A stretch of 64,000 nt of DNA from Candidatus Planktophila lacus. Its GTDB lineage: Bacteria; Actinomycetota; Actinomycetes; Nanopelagicales; Nanopelagicaceae. Of the stretch, positions 1 to 8,471 are shown piece after piece. Position 1 is the first letter of the stretch. Each line of letters opens with the position of its first letter. The stretch is taken from contig NZ_CP016769.1 in assembly GCF_002287925.1 (NCBI RefSeq), positions 1,240,001 to 1,304,000 on the forward strand. The letters are read 5' to 3'. The notes beneath the pieces are model-generated. The model saw nothing but the letters and a program-made list of their open reading frames with translations, searched no databases and was not told the DNA's origin. Both the position numbers and the translations under genes were made by a program.

Positions 1-263
1 TTTGCCGCTAGTTCGACCATATATTTATGAGTTGGTGGAGTCGTAGCAATATCTACGAAATCTAAATCTTCATTGGCAAATAACTCTTCCGCACTTGCAT
101 AAGCCTTGCCTCCGAAATTGGCAGCAGCCAACTTCGCTTTTTCAAAATCAACATCGCAAGTTGCAATTAGTTCGACATCGGGATTTTGGCTCCATGCATG
201 GAGGTGGTTCTGGGCAAAGAAGCCACATCCAATTAAGGCATATCTATATTTCTTCTGGGTCAT
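1..263 (-). CDS. Gfo/Idh/MocA family oxidoreductase, N-terminal part only
   Basis: The visible 87 residues start with MTQKKYRYALIGCGFFAQNH, a Rossmann-fold dinucleotide-binding start with a GxGxxA-type loop. It is followed by the DVDFEKA acidic segment and the ATTPPTHKYM strand, the usual first 90 residues of NAD(P)-dependent sugar oxidoreductases of the Gfo/Idh/MocA family (normally 330-400 residues). The rest lies outside the window on the left, so substrate and catalytic residues cannot be judged. The ATG overlaps the TGA of the upstream sulfurtransferase (ATGA), so the two are translationally coupled. It is distinct from the second family member at 7368. A role in the neighbouring sulfonate-sugar region is possible but not shown. 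Confidence 0.85.
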   Translation of the reverse strand, partial: MTQKKYRYALIGCGFFAQNHLHAWSQNPDVELIATCDVDFEKAKLAAANFGGKAYASAEELFANEDLDFVDIATTPPTHKYMVELAA

Positions 264-1108
264 AGCGCAATTTCTCTACTTGGATCTGTGATCCACTCGC
301 TCCAAGAACCAACATACATTTTGCTTCCCGTGAAACCAGCGTGCTCCATAGCTAAGACATTTTGTGCAGCAGTTACGCCAGAGCCGCAATAGAAAATTGT
401 GTTATCGGCGCTAACACCGTTGGTAAGTGATTCGTAGTGCTTCTTTAAATCAGCCTTGCTCTTAAAGAGCCCTTGCGCATCTGTAATTTCAGCGCGATCT
501 GCCAGACCAGCGCCAGCGATATGTCCGCGTATTGGGTCATAGTATTTTCCGCCCCCGTGATATCCCTCTGCACCTCTGGAATCAAATACGCAGTAATTGG
601 AATCATTTCTGGCCATTTCAACTTTTTCGACTTCGACTAAGAGATCGTTACGTAGCTTTGGAATGAAATTTGTAGGCGTTAAAACTTTCTTCTCTTGGTT
701 TAAAGGTAAAGATTCGCGGTTCCATGCATTTAGGCCGCCATCTAGAACGGCAACTTTTTCATGTCCCATCCAGCGAAACATCAACCAAAGGCGTGATGCC
801 GCCATCAAACCTGATTCTGCGTCGTAACAAATTACTTGGGTATCTGGGGTTATTCCCCAGTTAGAGAGAGTCTTAGTGAACGCTGCAACCGTTGGAAAAG
901 GTCGGCGACCAGTTACACCCGGAATAATTTCTCCAGACATATCAGTAGATAAATCTGCGTAATGTGCACCTGGTATGTGGGATTGGTTATAAACCTTTCT
1001 TCCCCAGGATTCGTCATCTAATGTGAAGCGAACATCAAAAATTACAAACTCAGAATTTTCTAAGTTGCGCGCCAAATCGCTAGTGGATATCAACGTTGTA
1101 TAACTCAT
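260..1108 (-). CDS. sseA: 3-mercaptopyruvate / thiosulfate sulfurtransferase (two rhodanese domains)
   Basis: A 282-residue protein of two tandem rhodanese domains, the usual size for this family. The active loop of the second domain is YCGSGVTA with the catalytic cysteine near residue 241. CGSGVT is the loop typical of 3-mercaptopyruvate sulfurtransferases, whereas thiosulfate-preferring rhodaneses usually carry CRxG, so mercaptopyruvate is the likelier donor. It would transfer sulfane sulfur in the cytoplasm to thiols, cyanide or sulfite. It heads a short leftward unit with the Gfo/Idh/MocA gene and is divergent from ilvD across only 47 bases. No strong ribosome binding site precedes the ATG. 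Its proximity to the sulfite-producing suyAB genes is suggestive but may be chance. Confidence 0.85.
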   Translation of the reverse strand: MSYTTLISTSDLARNLENSEFVIFDVRFTLDDESWGRKVYNQSHIPGAHYADLSTDMSGEIIPGVTGRRPFPTVAAFTKTLSNWGITPDTQVICYDAESGLMAASRLWLMFRWMGHEKVAVLDGGLNAWNRESLPLNQEKKVLTPTNFIPKLRNDLLVEVEKVEMARNDSNYCVFDSRGAEGYHGGGKYYDPIRGHIAGAGLADRAEITDAQGLFKSKADLKKHYESLTNGVSADNTIFYCGSGVTAAQNVLAMEHAGFTGSKMYVGSWSEWITDPSREIAL

Positions 1109-1143
1109 TGCTGCACACTCTTCACAAGGTATTGGGTTGTGGT

Positions 1144-1149
1144 TAGGGT
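1144..1149 (+). promoter_or_regulatory. Putative -10 element for leaderless ilvD mRNA
   Basis: TAGGGT lies exactly 6 bases before the GTG start of ilvD and no ribosome binding site is present. This matches the TAnnnT plus 6-7 base spacing seen before several other genes in this window and implies transcription starting at the start codon. Inferred from spacing only. Confidence 0.45.
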
Positions 1150-1155
1150 ACTACA

Positions 1156-2841
1156 GTGACTCTGACTCCGAGAAGTTCGCTTGTAACACAAGGCCGTGAC
1201 CGAAGCCCAAACCGCGCGATGTTAAGAGCGCTGGGCATGCAGGGCGATGATTTTAAGAAACCGCAGATTGGTATTGCATCTTCTTACAACACCATTACCC
1301 CTTGCAATATGTCGCTGCGCACCGTTGCTGAGGATGTTGCTGCAGGAGTAAGCGCTAACGGCGGATTCCCTATGGAGTTTGGAACGATCACCGTTTCAGA
1401 TGTTATTTCTATGGGACACGAAGGAATGCACTTCTCCCTTGTTAGTCGCGAAGTAATTGCAGATTCTGTGGAAACTGTTATGCAAGCAGAACGCCTAGAT
1501 GCGATGGTAACTCTCGCTGGATGTGACAAAAGTATTCCGGCGATGCTTATGGCAGCTGCGCGTATAGATGTGCCAAGTATTCTGATGTATGCCGGTTCAT
1601 TACTTCCGGGAAAAACCACTCTTCAAGATGGCACGGAAATCAAAGTAAATATCGTCACTTCTTTTGAAGCAGTTGGTGCAAATGCGCGTGGCTTAATGTC
1701 TGATGAAGATCTCGATCGCATTGAAAAGGCTGCCTGCCCAAGTGCCGGAACATGCGGCGGTATGTACACGGCAAACACGATGGCTAGCGCTTCAGAGGCG
1801 ATGGGAATGTCACTTCCAGGCTCTTCATCTCCATCTGCAGTTGATAATCGCCGCGAACCGCTTGCAAAATTAGCGGGCGAATCTGTAATCAACTTACTTA
1901 AACTTGGAATCACAACCAGCGACATCATTACTAAAAAATCTTTGGAAAATGCCATCACAGTTGTAATGGCGCTAGGCGGATCTACAAATGCAGTGCTTCA
2001 TATGCCAGCGATCGCTCACGAACTAGGCATTGACTTATCACTCGATGATTTCAAGCGAATTGGCGCACGCGTTCCATTGCTTGCAGATCTGAAGCCATTC
2101 GGTGAATATGTAATGTTTGATCTAGATAAGGTCGGTGGCGTACCTGCAGTAATGAAGATTCTGCTTGATGAAGGTCTGCTCCACGGCGATTGCATGACCG
2201 TAACCGGAAAGACAATTGCTGAAAATCTCAAGGATGTTAATCCTCCTGCTGCTGATGGAAAGATTATTTATCCAGCCGCAAAGCCTTTTGGTAAAAATGG
2301 TGGGATAACTATTCTTAAAGGATCTCTCGCTCCTGAGGGTGCGGTTGTGAAGAACGCCGGTGTTGATGAGAAGAAATTCCAAGGCGCTGCTCGTGTATTT
2401 GATCGCGAAGAATCAGCGATGCAGGCGCTCTCTGATGGCACGATTAAAAAGGGTGATGTAGTTGTTATTCGCTACGAAGGTCCTAAGGGTGGGCCAGGTA
2501 TGCGCGAAATGTTGATGATCACAAGTGCGATAAAGGGCGCAGGCCTCGGAAGAGATGTATTGCTCGTAACCGATGGCAGATTCTCTGGTGGAACAACTGG
2601 ACTTTGCGTAGGCCATATTTCACCGGAAGCTGTAGATGGTGGGCCGATTGGGTTAATTAAAGATGGCGATCAAATTTCGATCGATATCCCAAATGGAACT
2701 TTGGAGCTACTCGTTACACCCGAAGAGTTGCAAGAACGTGCCAAGAGCTTTGTGCCGCTTCCACCAAGGTACACAAAAGGCGTGCTTTCTAAATATGTGA
2801 AGCTGGTTGGTTCTGCAACCTACGGCGCAGTTTGTTCTTAA
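1156..2841 (+). CDS. ilvD: Dihydroxy-acid dehydratase
   Basis: A 561-residue enzyme, full length for IlvD. It dehydrates 2,3-dihydroxy-isovalerate and -methylvalerate to the 2-keto acids in valine and isoleucine biosynthesis, using an Fe-S cluster. The cluster cysteines are visible as TPCN (about C50), AGCDKS (C123) and AGTCGGMY (C200); the C-terminal half has the conserved GGPGMREML and DGRFSGGT segments. The start is GTG, chosen because a -10-like TAGGGT stands 6 bases upstream and the protein begins at the family's usual N-terminus. It converges with the YeiH-type gene, the two 3' ends overlapping by 4 bases. A sulfogluconate dehydratase role was considered (same superfamily), but the length and motifs are those of canonical IlvD. 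Confidence 0.95.
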   Translation: MTLTPRSSLVTQGRDRSPNRAMLRALGMQGDDFKKPQIGIASSYNTITPCNMSLRTVAEDVAAGVSANGGFPMEFGTITVSDVISMGHEGMHFSLVSREVIADSVETVMQAERLDAMVTLAGCDKSIPAMLMAAARIDVPSILMYAGSLLPGKTTLQDGTEIKVNIVTSFEAVGANARGLMSDEDLDRIEKAACPSAGTCGGMYTANTMASASEAMGMSLPGSSSPSAVDNRREPLAKLAGESVINLLKLGITTSDIITKKSLENAITVVMALGGSTNAVLHMPAIAHELGIDLSLDDFKRIGARVPLLADLKPFGEYVMFDLDKVGGVPAVMKILLDEGLLHGDCMTVTGKTIAENLKDVNPPAADGKIIYPAAKPFGKNGGITILKGSLAPEGAVVKNAGVDEKKFQGAARVFDREESAMQALSDGTIKKGDVVVIRYEGPKGGPGMREMLMITSAIKGAGLGRDVLLVTDGRFSGGTTGLCVGHISPEAVDGGPIGLIKDGDQISIDIPNGTLELLVTPEELQERAKSFVPLPPRYTKGVLSKYVKLVGSATYGAVCS

Positions 2842-3851
2842 AGACCAGTAATTTGAACTGCCGCCAAGGCAACGCCGGCAACAATTACCCAAGCGATTAA
2901 CCCCATCACCATGGGGCGTGGGCCGATTGCTCGGATGGATTTCCAGCGCACGCTTGAACCAAGTGCAACTAAACCGGCGCCAAGAAGTAACTTACTTACC
3001 AGAACGACTGCATCATGAATTCCTGAGGGAATATCAAGTGTGTTTTGGATCGTTGCAACTGCAATAAAGCCAATTACAAAGAATGGAATTAGTGGCACTT
3101 TCGTTGTCTTGGTACTAACCGCTATTCCATCTTTTTCATTTTGCATTGCAACTGAAGTTAAGTAGCGGCGGTGGCGAATCGAAAGAATTAGAACAATCGG
3201 AGCCAACATACATACTCGCGCCAATTTGATTACGACGGCAGATTGCACCGCCTCATCGCTCCAGACAGATGCAGTCGCAATTACCTGACCAACATCGTGT
3301 ACGGCAGCACCAGCCCAGGCACCAAAAGTCTGATCACTTAGCCCAATTAGGTGGCCAATAAATGGCAAGGTAAAAATAGAGAGGGTGCCGCAGAGTGAAA
3401 TCAAAGCGATTGCATATGAGGTTTCTTCTTCGGTAGCGCGTGTTTGTGGGCGGATCGCAGCAACTGCAGTTGCACCGCAGACTCCAAATCCAACGCCAAT
3501 CAAAAGTCCAAGTTCACCGCTCATTTTGAATGCTTTTGATAGCCCCAGGATTCCAAAAATTGTGAAGGTTACAACCAAGATGACAGTTAGTACTCCCTTG
3601 AAGCCAATTGCCTTGAGCGAGACAAGACTTACTTGTGCGCCAAGAAGTGCGACTCCGATGCGCATTAACTTCTTGCTCGCTAGCCCTGTTCCGGCAGCGG
3701 CAAAGCTTGGCCATCTACCAAAGTTTGCAACAGCAAATCCAAATGCGACGCAAAGCGCTAGCGGGCTTACCGCTGGTTGAAAGTCATTTATTAGAAAGGC
3801 AACGCCAACAATTGCAGCTATCAGACCTAAACCGGGAAGGTTCTTAACCAT
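2838..3851 (-). CDS. YeiH/UPF0324-family membrane transporter, candidate sulfite or sulfonate exporter
   Basis: A 337-residue, highly hydrophobic protein with about 9-10 predicted membrane segments, of the YeiH family ('putative sulfate exporter', UPF0324). The family signature regions [37 protein letters not shown] and [15 protein letters not shown] are present. It is the last gene of the suyA-suyB-slcC-comC unit and starts directly after the comC stop codon, so it is almost certainly co-transcribed. Sulfo-lyase activity releases toxic sulfite inside the cell, and sulfonate-degrading operons usually include an exporter for sulfite or its oxidation product. Export of sulfite is therefore the working assignment, based on context; the family's substrate is not firmly known. 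Confidence 0.8.
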   Translation of the reverse strand: MVKNLPGLGLIAAIVGVAFLINDFQPAVSPLALCVAFGFAVANFGRWPSFAAAGTGLASKKLMRIGVALLGAQVSLVSLKAIGFKGVLTVILVVTFTIFGILGLSKAFKMSGELGLLIGVGFGVCGATAVAAIRPQTRATEEETSYAIALISLCGTLSIFTLPFIGHLIGLSDQTFGAWAGAAVHDVGQVIATASVWSDEAVQSAVVIKLARVCMLAPIVLILSIRHRRYLTSVAMQNEKDGIAVSTKTTKVPLIPFFVIGFIAVATIQNTLDIPSGIHDAVVLVSKLLLGAGLVALGSSVRWKSIRAIGPRPMVMGLIAWVIVAGVALAAVQITGL

Positions 3852-4859
3852 TTAGATCCCTAACTTCGTTGACCATTGCGCTAGCTGATCAGCAACCGAA
3901 TCGGTGATCGTGATGTTTTCTGCATTGTCGGGACGCTCTGGATTAGAACGATTTGCTCCAGGTAAGCGGCCTCCAGCAGCGTTCACCAGCGCTGAAAAGT
4001 CTGCAGTTCTTGTGTTTTCGCCATCTACCGAAAGCTTCGCGCTATCGATAGCGATAATGAAATGTGAAATTTTCTGAGGATTAGCATCTTGTTCGCTAGC
4101 GAACATATCTGGAATGTCTTTTGCCAGTGATGGTCCAACCAACATTCCGGTTAGCGATTCAACAAGTACTGCAATTGCATAACCTTTAACTCCACCGAGC
4201 GGCGCGAGCATTCCGGCAAGTGCTTCCTTGGCATCGGTTGTCGGGCTGCCATCTTTTGTAAATGCCCAGCCAGGTTCAAGTTCGGCACCTGCTTGCGCTT
4301 TTGCTTGAATCTTTCCGCGTGCAACTGCGCTAGTTGCTAGATCAACAACAGTTGGTGGATTTGTTGGAATTCCCGCAGCGATTGGTGAAGTTGAAAGTAG
4401 CGCAGAGTTTCCACCCCATGGCGGCATAACCGCAGGTCCTGTACTAAATGCGATTCCAACTAGCCCGCGATTAATCATCGGCCAGACATAAATTCCGAGA
4501 GCGCCACAGTGGTTTGAACGTCCAACTCCGACAGCGGCAATTCCATTTATTGCAGCGCGTTCAGCAGCAACTTCTGCCGCCTTCTGTAACTGCCAATGTC
4601 CAAGGCCATCATCGCCATCAAAGACCACAAGGCTTGGTAGATCTGTTACTACCTTTAACTTTGCATCGGCTTTAATTCCACCTGCTTGCAAGCGTGCAAG
4701 ATAGAAAGGAAGTCTCATTAAGCCATGGCTTCCGATTCCCCAACGATCGCTGGCAACGATGCAACGTGCGGTTACATCTGCTTCTTGATCAGGAACACCG
4801 GCGGCTTTAAGAAGTGATTTCGCTAATTCGGTTGCCGAGCCAACAGTTAGCTGCGCCAT
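3852..4859 (-). CDS. comC: LDH2/MDH2-family 2-hydroxyacid dehydrogenase, probable (R)-sulfolactate dehydrogenase
   Basis: A 335-residue NAD(P)-dependent oxidoreductase of the type-2 malate/lactate dehydrogenase family (YlbC, ComC). The substrate/catalytic histidine motifs are visible: GIGSHGLMRL (H45) and GRSNHCGALGIY (H117); the dinucleotide region includes the GGNSALLSTSPIAAG stretch. In bacteria that use racemic sulfolactate, a ComC enzyme works with SlcC to interconvert the (S) and (R) isomers through sulfopyruvate, since SuyAB accepts only the (R) form. Here the gene follows slcC with a TAATG overlap and precedes the exporter, giving exactly that arrangement. The family also includes malate, ureidoglycolate and diketogulonate reductases, so the substrate assignment rests on the neighbours. 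Confidence 0.75.
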   Translation of the reverse strand: MAQLTVGSATELAKSLLKAAGVPDQEADVTARCIVASDRWGIGSHGLMRLPFYLARLQAGGIKADAKLKVVTDLPSLVVFDGDDGLGHWQLQKAAEVAAERAAINGIAAVGVGRSNHCGALGIYVWPMINRGLVGIAFSTGPAVMPPWGGNSALLSTSPIAAGIPTNPPTVVDLATSAVARGKIQAKAQAGAELEPGWAFTKDGSPTTDAKEALAGMLAPLGGVKGYAIAVLVESLTGMLVGPSLAKDIPDMFASEQDANPQKISHFIIAIDSAKLSVDGENTRTADFSALVNAAGGRLPGANRSNPERPDNAENITITDSVADQLAQWSTKLGI

Positions 4860-5797
4860 TATTTTGCGTTTTCTTTGATTGCGCCAACCGCATGTGTGGC
4901 AACTTCGTTACTTAAGACTTTCATAATATTTGAAACAAGGATTTCATTGATACGCAATTGGCTTTCCTTAGTAATCCCTGCAACGTGTGGAGTTAGGATC
5001 AAATTCGCGATTTGCTCCATCTCGCCCTTAACTGGTGGCTCTTGAGCGCGCACATCTAGGGCAGCTCCAGCAATGACCTTGGCTTTTAACGCTTCGATTA
5101 AATCTGCTTCGTTAATTACTTCACCGCGTCCCACATTTACCAATACGGCATCTGGCTTCATCAACTTCAAAGTTGCAGCGTTAATTGAGCCATTTGTTTC
5201 GGGGGTCGATGGCATATGGATGCTGATTACATCGCTCTCCATTAAGACTTCTTCAAAAGACTTTAATTCGATACCGCTTAGATTTTTTGCGTAAGGGTCG
5301 AAGCCGATCATTTTGCAGCCAAATCCCTGAAGTAACTTTGCAGTGGCTATGCCAGTTGCACCACATCCAAGTAACCCCCAAGTCAAGCCCGATAGCTCGC
5401 GGCCTGGAGTGCGATTCCAATTTCCTTCGCGCGTGACCTGATCATGCCCTGGGATATTTCGTAACAAGGAAAGCGCTAAACCGAGAGTTAGCTCGCCAAC
5501 ACTCACTGCATTCGCACCAAGACCAGCAACAACTACAACACCGGCGGCATCGGCTGCCTTGATATCAATGTTGTCCAAGCCGACACCTGCACGCGCAATT
5601 ACCTTTAAATTAGGTGCCGCAGCAATTACATCTGCAGTTACTTTGGTTCTATTTCTTACAACTAGAGCGGTTGCATCTTTTAGTGCGCTCTTTAACTCAT
5701 CAACGTTATTCCAAAGATCGTCGTTTCGGACAATGGGAAAACTCCCCTCCAGCTTCTGGAAGGGAGTTCCCCATACATCTTCAGAGATGAGAATCAT
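4859..5797 (-). CDS. slcC: D-isomer 2-hydroxyacid dehydrogenase, probable (S)-sulfolactate dehydrogenase
   Basis: A 312-residue NAD-dependent dehydrogenase related to phosphoglycerate dehydrogenase but without the C-terminal ACT or intervening domains. The Rossmann loop is GLLGCGATG (residues 141-149) with Asp167 at the end of the second strand, favouring NAD. The catalytic triad residues are Arg224 (NVGRGE), Glu253 (RAQEPP) and His271 (LTPHVAG). Located between suyB and the ComC-like gene with TAATG overlaps on both sides, it fits SlcC, which oxidises (S)-sulfolactate to sulfopyruvate as the first half of stereo-inversion. Without the context it would be called a generic hydroxyacid dehydrogenase; other 3-carbon hydroxyacids remain possible. 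Confidence 0.75.
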   Translation of the reverse strand: MILISEDVWGTPFQKLEGSFPIVRNDDLWNNVDELKSALKDATALVVRNRTKVTADVIAAAPNLKVIARAGVGLDNIDIKAADAAGVVVVAGLGANAVSVGELTLGLALSLLRNIPGHDQVTREGNWNRTPGRELSGLTWGLLGCGATGIATAKLLQGFGCKMIGFDPYAKNLSGIELKSFEEVLMESDVISIHMPSTPETNGSINAATLKLMKPDAVLVNVGRGEVINEADLIEALKAKVIAGAALDVRAQEPPVKGEMEQIANLILTPHVAGITKESQLRINEILVSNIMKVLSNEVATHAVGAIKENAK

Positions 5798-6963
5798 TAT
5801 GCGGAGATATACAACTTTGTGAAGGTGAATTCACGGTGGCCCATAACTTCAGCCTTGCAGAGGCGTCCATTAACGGTCTGATTGATGACATCCATCATCA
5901 TGTCGCCAGCCTTAGTTAAGTCATATTCATAACGCAATAGACCTGAAACATCTAGATCGATGTGTTCAGTCATTGAGTTAGCAGTCTTAATGTTCGCTGT
6001 TAACTTGAGTACCGGAATAATTGGGTTACCAATCACATTGCCTTGTCCGGTTGGGAACAAGTGGATAACTGCGCCGCCTGCCGCCATCAGAGTTACGCAC
6101 TCTGCAGCTGCTGATGAAGAGTCCATGAAGTAAAGGCCCTTCTTCTTTGGGTCTGGAGCTTCGGCTGGCTTGAGAACGCCAACAACTGGAACTGAACCAG
6201 TCTTAGCGATATTTCCAAGCGCCTTCTCTTCAATAGTTGTTAGCCCGCCAGCGATATTTCCCTGCGTTGGCTGTGAACCTAGAAGGTTTGCACCAGTTGC
6301 TTCAATTACCTTGATGTAGTTGTCGTAAGTTGTTTGGAACAAGTTACGGCAAGCATCATCGATGCAACGGTCAGCGATCAAGTGCTCGCCACCAGTTAGC
6401 TCAGATGTTTCACCGAAGAATACGGTTCCCCCTGCTGCTACCCAGCGATCGACTGCTTGTGATGTTGTTGGGCATGAGCCAAGACCTGATGTTGTATCTG
6501 ATTCGCCGCACTTGATCGACATAATCATGTCGCCCATTTCGGCTGCTTCACGCTCTAGGCCAGATGCATCTTGCAAGAACATTGCAGCAACGCGGCTAGC
6601 TTCCTGAATAACTTGAAGATCGCCCTTACCTTCAATAGAGAACGCTGCAACCGGCTTACCAGTCTTAGCGATGCCATCGGCAACTCTCTGTGTCCACTTT
6701 GGTTCGATGCCAATTACAACTACAGCGGCAACGTTTGCGTTAACACCTGTTCCAATTAGCGTATTAAAAGTTAGCTCTAGATCTTCACCGAATTGCAAAC
6801 GCCCAAATGCGTGTGGGAGTGCAAGAGTTCCTGGAATTACCTTCGCAACAGCTTCTGCAGCAGCATTTGAAAGATCATCAAGGGGCAAAATAATGACGTG
6901 ATTGCGGATACCCATAGCGCCGTTTTCGCGGCGGTATCCCATTAAGCGCGGCTTGCTTCCCAT
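5797..6963 (-). CDS. suyB: (2R)-sulfolactate sulfo-lyase, large subunit (UxaA-type lyase domain)
   Basis: A 388-residue protein, the size of SuyB and of the C-terminal part of altronate/galactarate dehydratases. It starts GYRRENGAMGIRNHV, the hallmark of this family, and contains KCGESDTTSGLGSCPTTSQA, the GETSELTGGEH segment and PTGQGNVIGNPIIPVLK. With SuyA it cleaves (R)-sulfolactate to pyruvate and sulfite. The ATG overlaps the end of suyA by 22 bases and is preceded by GAGGAG with good spacing. Separate small and large subunits and the adjacent SlcC, ComC and exporter genes favour sulfolactate over altronate; fused single-chain UxaA is usual for hexuronate pathways, and no uronate isomerase or tagaturonate reductase is nearby. 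Confidence 0.82.
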   Translation of the reverse strand: MGSKPRLMGYRRENGAMGIRNHVIILPLDDLSNAAAEAVAKVIPGTLALPHAFGRLQFGEDLELTFNTLIGTGVNANVAAVVVIGIEPKWTQRVADGIAKTGKPVAAFSIEGKGDLQVIQEASRVAAMFLQDASGLEREAAEMGDMIMSIKCGESDTTSGLGSCPTTSQAVDRWVAAGGTVFFGETSELTGGEHLIADRCIDDACRNLFQTTYDNYIKVIEATGANLLGSQPTQGNIAGGLTTIEEKALGNIAKTGSVPVVGVLKPAEAPDPKKKGLYFMDSSSAAAECVTLMAAGGAVIHLFPTGQGNVIGNPIIPVLKLTANIKTANSMTEHIDLDVSGLLRYEYDLTKAGDMMMDVINQTVNGRLCKAEVMGHREFTFTKLYISA

Positions 6964-7244
6964 CGATAACTCCTCATGTTGTGTGTGTGAATGTAATCGC
7001 CTTTTTTGATCGCAGCTGATGCGAGACCAACTTTGATTCCGTATTTAATAATCGCTTCGCCTTCTGCAATATCTGCAAGGGCAAATTTGTGGCCGAGCGG
7101 AATCGCGTGATTTAAGATCGCGGTGCTCTCTGTTCCTTCTTTCACGGATCGCCCGTGAAGAGTTCCTGGTTGCATATCCGCCATAGCAACAGCGACATTG
7201 TCACCGTCGTGATGGAGCAGATATTGCGGTGGCGTAATTGCCAT
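6942..7244 (-). CDS. suyA: (2R)-sulfolactate sulfo-lyase, small subunit (SAF domain)
   Basis: A 100-residue SAF-domain protein matching the N-terminal part of UxaA-family dehydratases and the separate SuyA subunit. The conserved IKYGIKVGLAS and HTHNMRS ends are visible; the usual Glu before YG is Lys here. It forms the sulfo-lyase with SuyB, giving pyruvate and sulfite. It is the first gene of the leftward suyA-suyB-slcC-comC-exporter unit. The ATG is preceded by AGAGGAAAG, a clear ribosome binding site. An operator-like motif at 7278-7295 lies about 33 bases upstream, in the 120-base divergent promoter region shared with the rightward Gfo/Idh/MocA gene. Confidence 0.82.
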   Translation of the reverse strand: MAITPPQYLLHHDGDNVAVAMADMQPGTLHGRSVKEGTESTAILNHAIPLGHKFALADIAEGEAIIKYGIKVGLASAAIKKGDYIHTHNMRSYRWEASRA

Positions 7245-7277
7245 ATCTGACTTTCCTCTCTCGCATAAAGGGGGTAG

Positions 7278-7295
7278 TGGTCTGACCTCTTGGTG
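7278..7295. promoter_or_regulatory. Operator-like motif upstream of suyA (probable GntR/FCD site)
   Basis: TGGTCTGACCTCTTGGTG matches the sequence before the isomerase operon (15935-15952) at 16 of 18 positions, in the same orientation relative to the regulated gene. Its core TGGTnnnACC resembles the TGGTnnnACCA site of FadR-like FCD regulators, and an FCD regulator is encoded in this locus (10240-10956). Confidence 0.6.
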
Positions 7296-7350
7296 GAGTC
7301 TAGGTTAGGTGAGCGTATTTCGTCTAGCCCTCTGCCCAAATTATCGTAAG

Positions 7351-7360
7351 TGGTCTAACC
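7351..7360. promoter_or_regulatory. Operator-like motif overlapping the promoter of the Gfo/Idh/MocA gene
   Basis: TGGTCTAACC has the same TGGTnnnACC core as the motif at 7278. It overlaps a -10-like TAACCT (7356-7361) that stands 6 bases before the ATG at 7368. Binding of a repressor here would block initiation of what looks like a leaderless transcript. Ten-base matches of this degeneracy also occur by chance, so position is the main support. Confidence 0.5.
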
Positions 7361-7367
7361 TGTGGCT

Positions 7368-8471
7368 ATGAAGAGCGAGCTTCGATATGGGGTTATAGGC
7401 GTCGGCAGTATGGGGCGCGAGCATATTTCCAACATCAAGGTGATGGGCGGGGCTGTCGTCACAGCGATCAGCGACCCTCATCAGCCCTCAATTGAAGCCG
7501 CTCTACAAATGGTCCCGGGGGCAAAGGTCTTTAGCGATCACCGCGCGCTCTTGGATTCTGGCTTAATCGATGCCGTCGTAATCGCAACTCCAAATGACAC
7601 TCATGCTGAGGTCTTAAAAGTTGCGCTCGCTACAGATTTAGCAGTCTTTGTTGAAAAGCCACTCGCTACAACGGTCGAAGATTTGAAATCAATTCTGTCT
7701 TGGGATGAAAAGCGCAGCGCTCTTACCTGGATGGGCTTGGAATATCGATTTATGCCACCGGTCACTGAAGCGATTGCGAGAGCAAAAGAAGGTGAAGCCG
7801 GAAAAATACATCAGATTTCGATTCGCGAACATCGCGAACCTTTCTACCCAAAGGTAGATAGCTGGAACCGCTTTACCGAAAGAACTGGTGGCACGCTAGT
7901 AGAAAAATGTTGCCATTACTTTAACTTGATGGATTTAGTTATTGGTGAACAACCTATCCGCGTATTTGCTTCAGGCGGCCAGAGCGTTAATCACTTAAAT
8001 GAAAAATATGAAGGTCGCCAAGCAAATATGCTCGATAACGCATATGTAATTTTAGAATATGCCAGCGGTGCTCGTGGAATGCTCGATCTCTGTATGTTTG
8101 GCGAAGGTTCCTTCGATAAAGAGATTTTAACAATCATTGGAGATCAGGGAAAGATTGAATCATTCCTTCCTTCACAAATTGTTAAAGCTTCACGTCGTGA
8201 TTCAGTTGGAAACCTCGATAACTGGGCAAGTGGTGCTAGCCGTGCGCGTGGCAGCGAAACAAAGATTGTCCATAACTACGATGTTAAGTACATGGGCCAC
8301 CACTACGGTGCTTCATATATCGAACATACAAAATTCCGCGATGCGATTTTAAATTCCACTGCCGCTGAAGTTACCTTGCTAGATGGCGTAACAAGCGTTG
8401 TTACGGGGCTTGCTGCACACAAGAGCATCAACGAAGGTCGCGTCGTTGAAATCAAAGAGCTTTGGGGCTAA
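7368..8471 (+). CDS. Gfo/Idh/MocA family oxidoreductase, candidate NAD-dependent sulfoquinovosidase or sugar dehydrogenase
   Basis: A 367-residue protein with the Rossmann start YGVIGVGSMGREHI, the VEKPLA motif characteristic of Gfo/Idh/MocA enzymes near residue 95, and a C-terminal alpha/beta sheet domain with GGTLVEKCCHYFNLMDL (the conserved Gly-Gly-x-Leu and His region). ATG 7368 is chosen over GTG 7362 because a -10-like TAACCT stands exactly 6 bases before it and there is no ribosome binding site. It is the only rightward gene between the two sulfonate operons and ends flush against the aldolase gene. No GH31 sulfoquinovosidase is present in the window. I recall that glycosidases acting by a transient NAD oxidation, including sulfoquinovosidases (family GH188), share this fold, so an entry glycosidase role is plausible but unproven; a plain sugar dehydrogenase is the alternative. 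Confidence 0.7.
   Translation: MKSELRYGVIGVGSMGREHISNIKVMGGAVVTAISDPHQPSIEAALQMVPGAKVFSDHRALLDSGLIDAVVIATPNDTHAEVLKVALATDLAVFVEKPLATTVEDLKSILSWDEKRSALTWMGLEYRFMPPVTEAIARAKEGEAGKIHQISIREHREPFYPKVDSWNRFTERTGGTLVEKCCHYFNLMDLVIGEQPIRVFASGGQSVNHLNEKYEGRQANMLDNAYVILEYASGARGMLDLCMFGEGSFDKEILTIIGDQGKIESFLPSQIVKASRRDSVGNLDNWASGASRARGSETKIVHNYDVKYMGHHYGASYIEHTKFRDAILNSTAAEVTLLDGVTSVVTGLAAHKSINEGRVVEIKELWG

Noticed and set aside
597-827. Reading frames antisense to real genes, such as this one within the sulfurtransferase gene
   Set aside because: No recognisable protein, no start signals, and full overlap with a well-supported gene on the other strand; the same applies to the many similar shadow frames.
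1156-2841. ilvD as a sulfogluconate dehydratase of a sulfo-Entner-Doudoroff route
   Set aside because: The enzyme has the length and cysteine motifs of canonical IlvD, is on the opposite strand with its own promoter, and no sulfogluconate dehydrogenase, lactonase or KDSG aldolase is present.
5797-7244. SuyA/SuyB as altronate or galactarate dehydratase
   Set aside because: The two separate subunits, the adjacent SlcC- and ComC-like genes, the exporter and the nearby sulfosugar genes fit sulfolactate better; no hexuronate genes are nearby. Not excluded by sequence alone.
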